The position numbers were made by a program, and so were the translations under genes. From CAYMAZ01 sp964388575 (lineage in GTDB: Bacteria > Bacteroidota > Bacteroidia > Bacteroidales > DTU049), in assembly GCA_964388575.1 (NCBI GenBank), contig CAYMAZ010000007.1, forward strand, positions 42,518 through 106,517: 64,000 nt of DNA, read 5' to 3'. The notes under the pieces are model-generated. The model saw nothing but the letters and a program-made list of their open reading frames with translations, had not been told where the DNA came from and did not search any database. Positions 60,718 to 64,000 of this stretch are shown here, piece after piece. Every line of letters starts with the position of its first letter. Position 1 is the stretch's first letter.

Positions 60718-61110
60718 TTACTTTTTAAGTTCAATAACATCATGGGGACAGAATTTCACACAAAATCCGCACTGAATGCAAATGACCGGCTTGTTTTCTT
60801 CCCTGTTCCAGAACACAGCATCTATGATGCATGTTTGCTGACAAAGTTTGCACCCGATGCATTTTGACTTTATCAGTTTCACACCACCGTTTTCATTGGG
60901 AATCAGTGCATGTGTGGGACATACTTTTGCGCAGGGTGGTTCTTTGCAGGCACGGCAAACGACAATGGTAAAATCTCCTTCAATTCCGCCCGAAGATTTA
61001 ATGCCGATACACGAATTTGAAAGACCTGCATTCCCGTCTCGCCTGGAACAGGCAAACATACAACTCTGACATCCGACACACCGCTTATTGTCTTTAACTG
61101 CAAGTTTCAT
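60718..61110 (-). CDS. Four-cluster ferredoxin-like subunit of the aldehyde oxidoreductase
   Basis: 130 residues with four 4Fe-4S motifs: CVGCQSCMFAC, CRACKEPPCAKVC, CIGCKLCQQTC and CIQCGFCVKFC. This is the HycB/AorB-like electron-transfer subunit type. It is translated first, six bases before aor, so the pair is one operon with a -7 element at 61131-61138. It probably passes electrons between the aldehyde oxidoreductase and ferredoxin or another partner; an NAD(P)H flavoprotein subunit is not present next to it. Confidence 0.92.
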   Translation of the reverse strand: MKLAVKDNKRCVGCQSCMFACSRRDGNAGLSNSCIGIKSSGGIEGDFTIVVCRACKEPPCAKVCPTHALIPNENGGVKLIKSKCIGCKLCQQTCIIDAVFWNREENKPVICIQCGFCVKFCPHDVIELKK

Positions 61111-61130
61111 ATTTAAGAAATTTTAAAAAA

Positions 61131-61138
61131 CAAAAATA
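61131..61138 (-). promoter_or_regulatory. -7 element for the ferredoxin-aor operon
   Basis: Minus-strand TATTTTTG, 20 bases upstream of the ATG at 61110. Confidence 0.5.
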
Positions 61139-61188
61139 ACACTTTCAACTGAATTATTGCCTGAGCAAACAAAACGATAAAACTGAAT

Positions 61189-63681
61189 TTAGAAAATAAG
61201 AGTGACAATTCCCCGGTAAATTTTAACAATTCCGCTAAAATTAATCTTTACAGAATAAACATACACACCCTGCTGAAGAATTTTTCCGGGCTGATCCATA
61301 CTGTCTCCTTTCCACGGAATGTTGATGTTATCGGTGCTGAACACAAGATTCCCCCATCTGTCAAAGATCAGCATCTGATAATCATTTGGGTCAGAGCCAT
61401 TTCCGAGAGGCATGAACCAGTCATTCACTCCGTCATTGTTTGGTGAAAAAGCATTGGGAAAATATATGGTTTCGAGAGGCTTCACAATGATATATTTGTA
61501 TGCTGAATCCTTGCAATTCCATTCATTTTCAACAAATTGCCAGACATGGTATTCACCAATTTCCGGAAAAGTGTAATCCGGATTCTGCAGTGTTGAAGTC
61601 CCGTCGGCAGTACCTGTGCCGAAATCCCAGTGCCAGGAAATTGCGCCATGTGATAAATCTGTGAATGACACATACGGGTTGTCTTCAAATACATTCAGTG
61701 CCGAGGGACGAAATCCTGCATAAGGCTTAGGAAACACATAAACATAGTCTGATTTGGATAGTGTGTTTTCACATCCCAGTGCGTCGATTTTCAGTGTTAC
61801 TGTAAAATAACCGCTGTGCATATAATTGTGAACGGGATTAAATTCAGCCGATGTTGATCCGTCGCCAAAATTCCATGAAGCATTTCCTGCATCACTCAGG
61901 TTTGTAAAAAAAACGTTCAGCGGAATACAGCCGTTCAGCGGTGAAGCGCTGAACTCAACTGACGGAATCGGATTGACTGTCACAGTTGTCTGTACTGTGT
62001 CACTGCACCCGTTTTCATCAACAACAACCAAAGTGTAATTTGTTGTCATTGTCGGACTGATTGTGATGGTTGGGGTATTGGCTCCAAAATCCCATGAATA
62101 AACCGGCTGACCTGCGTTGGATGTTCCGTGGAGCTGAATGACATCCCCGTCGCAAATTGACGGATTTAAAGGTGTTATGACCAAATTTAAATCAATGACT
62201 TCAACCAGCACTTCTGCAGTGTCTTTACACCCATTCTGATCTGTTCCGGTGACTGTATAAGTTGTTGTTATTGATGGAGAAACGATATGTGTGGCTCCTG
62301 ACGCAAGTCCTCCTGACCACATATAGGATGAAGCTCCTGTGGCTGTGAGCGTTGTTGTTTCTCCCCTGCAGATGAGTGCTTCTGCAGATGTTGCAGTCAC
62401 AACAGGTTTGGGATATACGCTCAGATTCAATGTGTCTTTGCCGAAACATTGGTTTGAGTCTTCCACAATCACGATATATTGACCGGAGTGCGTTGTCAGT
62501 GCATTCGGAATTACATTGTTCTGGCTGCTGCTTGTAAAACCGGCGGGGCCTGCCCAGGTATAGTTGTCGTTTGAATTTGAAGGATTTGAAACAACATTGA
62601 TGAAAATTTGCTCTCCCTCACACGCAGACAAGGCCGTTGTCACTGAAACCTGCAATGCAAGATTTTGCACCTGGACACATGACACAGCCGTTTGACTCTG
62701 GTTGTCAGTGACGGTGACACAGTATGTGCCTTCACACAGTCCTGTTGCTGTAGGTGTTGTCTGATTCATCGCATCATTCCATTTGTAAGTGTATGGAGGG
62801 ACTCCGCCGGATGCAGAGACTGTTGCCGTTCCGTTGCATGTGATCACCGGAGGAGGATTGCAGATGCTGTTACAGTTGCCCATGGTGGCAACATTCGATT
62901 GATCAACAGCCCAGTTGCCTCCGTCGGGAATTCGCCTGTATGTGTAGCCCAGTGCAGGACTTCCTGACAGAATGTAGGTTTTTCTCGATGCCGGAATATT
63001 TGAATATGAAGCCAGAGTTCCTGCATAATTGCACACGCCCAGTGGACCCGGATTGCAGGGCTGGCAGGTCATGCATGAGTTGGTTACTGAGTTCCAGGAG
63101 ATGGCATCCTGTGGAACACCGTTCCTGTCATAAAAAGCAAACCAGCCGCCCGCATTGGGAAACCAGAGCCTGTTTCCGCCACCCAGACAAATATTTGAAA
63201 CAAGGGACCAGTTCAAAACAATTTCAACTGTATTGCCTCCGTTTGCTACAAGAAGTTGAGACGGAACCGCCGGAGCAAGAATCCCCCTGATGACACAGAA
63301 TCCCTGGGGAGGAACGATGGTGTTCGGAGGAATGAGAAAACCGGTGCCATAATTGACGCCACCTTCCGGGGCATTGTTGCCGAGAAAATAGCATGAAATG
63401 TCAACCGAATTACACTGATCAGGATTATAAAGCTCAATCCATTCTCCCTGGGTTGTCAGACCTGATACTGTTCCGTAAATTGATCCGTCTCCTGATGTTG
63501 GAGATAACATCACTTCGTTGATCAGAATTGAAGGCCCGTTATAGTCACAGTCAAAGCCATTACAGATTCGGTTGACGGTTGATGATAGCTGAAGATTGAT
63601 ATTCTGCCCTGACAAAACCATTATATTGGCCATCATCATGGCATATAACAGTGAATGAAATGAAAAATAAAATCTTTTCAT
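61189..63681 (-). CDS. Large T9SS type B surface protein with lamin-tail and PKD domains
   Basis: 830 residues: signal peptide (about 1-26), a lamin-tail (LTD) domain (about 45-205: ILINEVMLSPTSGD, GEWIELYNP), then Ig-like/SprB-like segments (SASGGVPPYTYKWND) and PKD domains (SWDFGANTP, NASWNFGDGSTSAEF, HWDFGTGT). The last 90 residues are the gliding motility-associated C-terminal (type B) sorting domain: IYFPNAFSPNNDGVNDWF, MLIFDRWGNLVF and GVYVYSVKI. It is exported through the type IX system and displayed on the surface, a probable adhesin. The -7 element is at 63699-63706. Confidence 0.9.
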   Translation of the reverse strand: MKRFYFSFHSLLYAMMMANIMVLSGQNINLQLSSTVNRICNGFDCDYNGPSILINEVMLSPTSGDGSIYGTVSGLTTQGEWIELYNPDQCNSVDISCYFLGNNAPEGGVNYGTGFLIPPNTIVPPQGFCVIRGILAPAVPSQLLVANGGNTVEIVLNWSLVSNICLGGGNRLWFPNAGGWFAFYDRNGVPQDAISWNSVTNSCMTCQPCNPGPLGVCNYAGTLASYSNIPASRKTYILSGSPALGYTYRRIPDGGNWAVDQSNVATMGNCNSICNPPPVITCNGTATVSASGGVPPYTYKWNDAMNQTTPTATGLCEGTYCVTVTDNQSQTAVSCVQVQNLALQVSVTTALSACEGEQIFINVVSNPSNSNDNYTWAGPAGFTSSSQNNVIPNALTTHSGQYIVIVEDSNQCFGKDTLNLSVYPKPVVTATSAEALICRGETTTLTATGASSYMWSGGLASGATHIVSPSITTTYTVTGTDQNGCKDTAEVLVEVIDLNLVITPLNPSICDGDVIQLHGTSNAGQPVYSWDFGANTPTITISPTMTTNYTLVVVDENGCSDTVQTTVTVNPIPSVEFSASPLNGCIPLNVFFTNLSDAGNASWNFGDGSTSAEFNPVHNYMHSGYFTVTLKIDALGCENTLSKSDYVYVFPKPYAGFRPSALNVFEDNPYVSFTDLSHGAISWHWDFGTGTADGTSTLQNPDYTFPEIGEYHVWQFVENEWNCKDSAYKYIIVKPLETIYFPNAFSPNNDGVNDWFMPLGNGSDPNDYQMLIFDRWGNLVFSTDNINIPWKGDSMDQPGKILQQGVYVYSVKINFSGIVKIYRGIVTLIF

Positions 63682-63698
63682 AGTTCAGGAAGTGAAAA

Positions 63699-63706
63699 CA
63701 AAGTTA
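63699..63706 (-). promoter_or_regulatory. -7 element for the type B surface protein gene
   Basis: Minus-strand TAACTTTG, 17 bases upstream of the ATG at 63681. Confidence 0.5.
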
Positions 63707-63739
63707 ATCAACTTTCATTTAAAAATGAAAAATTTTACA

Positions 63740-64000
63740 AATGAATAATTGGTTATGGTTGATGGTTATAGAGGTTGGTTAGGTCATTGGTCGGGGGTCT
63801 GTGGATTTCACTTATTCATTTTATGTTTAGTGTTATATGTTATTCATTTCTGATAATTGGCCATGGTTGTTTGTCATGGAAAATCGCCATGATCAGTATT
63901 TTATGTTCAATGTTAAATATATATATATTTACATATGAAGCAGGTTTTTAACAATTTATTTGGTTTTTGACAAATTGTTGCGTAAATTAGCAGCCTCAAA
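63740..64000. repeat. Low-complexity intergenic tail with GGTTA-type and TTTTATGTT repeats
   Basis: Holds several GGTTA/GGTTG units around 63749-63790 and two related 20-base units beginning TTTTATGTTTAG and TTTTATGTTCAA near 63820 and 63900. A TATATATATATT run at about 63920 and an inverted repeat AACAATTT/AAATTGTT near 63955-63980 follow. No gene is seen on either strand to the window end. Confidence 0.45.

Overview
The window reads as chromosome from an anaerobic, AT-rich member of the Bacteroidota. Three things support this. Promoters fit the phylum consensus TTTG-N17-20-TAnnTTTG and recur in front of many genes. Type IX secretion (T9SS) cargo with type A and type B C-terminal sorting domains is present, together with a GldB-type lipoprotein and large TonB-dependent receptors. 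Lipoproteins carry typical Bacteroidota lipoboxes. An electron-bifurcating [FeFe] hydrogenase, a tungsten-type aldehyde:ferredoxin oxidoreductase and a citrate lyase suggest fermentative or syntrophic life. Genus cannot be assigned from the sequence alone.

Layout. 1-20 kb is mostly housekeeping: a partial AAA-type ATPase, valS, a glycosyltransferase, a frameshifted alpha/beta hydrolase next to a nitronate monooxygenase, metK, tadA with an OmpA-family protein, pssA facing lnt, an M20 amidohydrolase overlapping alr, pruA, a small membrane protein, nadE, a beta-barrel protein and gldB. 20-25.3 kb holds a probable operon of lipoprotein, HD-domain protein, a fused CitD-CitE protein and CitF, preceded by an acyltransferase. 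25.4-44.8 kb is an envelope and secretion region: two TonB receptors, T9SS cargo, a GWxTD protein, a DUF1566 lipoprotein, a C69 peptidase, a DAACS symporter, an inositol monophosphatase, tRNA-Arg(CCG), ComB and a zinc phospholipase C-like protein.

45-61 kb is a redox hub. On the plus strand rex-hydC-hydB-hydA encodes a Rex repressor and a trimeric NAD(H)/ferredoxin [FeFe] hydrogenase. A strong terminator-like hairpin follows. Then come a second hydrogenase-like protein with the hallmarks of a sensory (non-catalytic) H-cluster protein plus a PAS domain, and a SpoIIE/PP2C-type phosphatase. On the minus strand lie acyl-CoA dehydrogenase, etfB, etfA and a two-gene EtfAB:quinone oxidoreductase-like module (heme/Fe-S membrane protein plus a CCG-domain protein). 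A four-cluster ferredoxin with an aldehyde:ferredoxin oxidoreductase follows. Together these could link acyl-CoA and aldehyde oxidation to menaquinone, ferredoxin, NADH and H2, with H2 and NADH/NAD+ sensing in the same locus. The window ends in a large T9SS type B surface protein.

The points most worth a second look are the putative H2-sensor/phosphatase pair behind an internal terminator, the perfect 13-bp inverted repeat upstream of rex, the split EtfAB:quinone oxidoreductase, the CitD-CitE fusion, and the A7-tract frameshift in the hydrolase.
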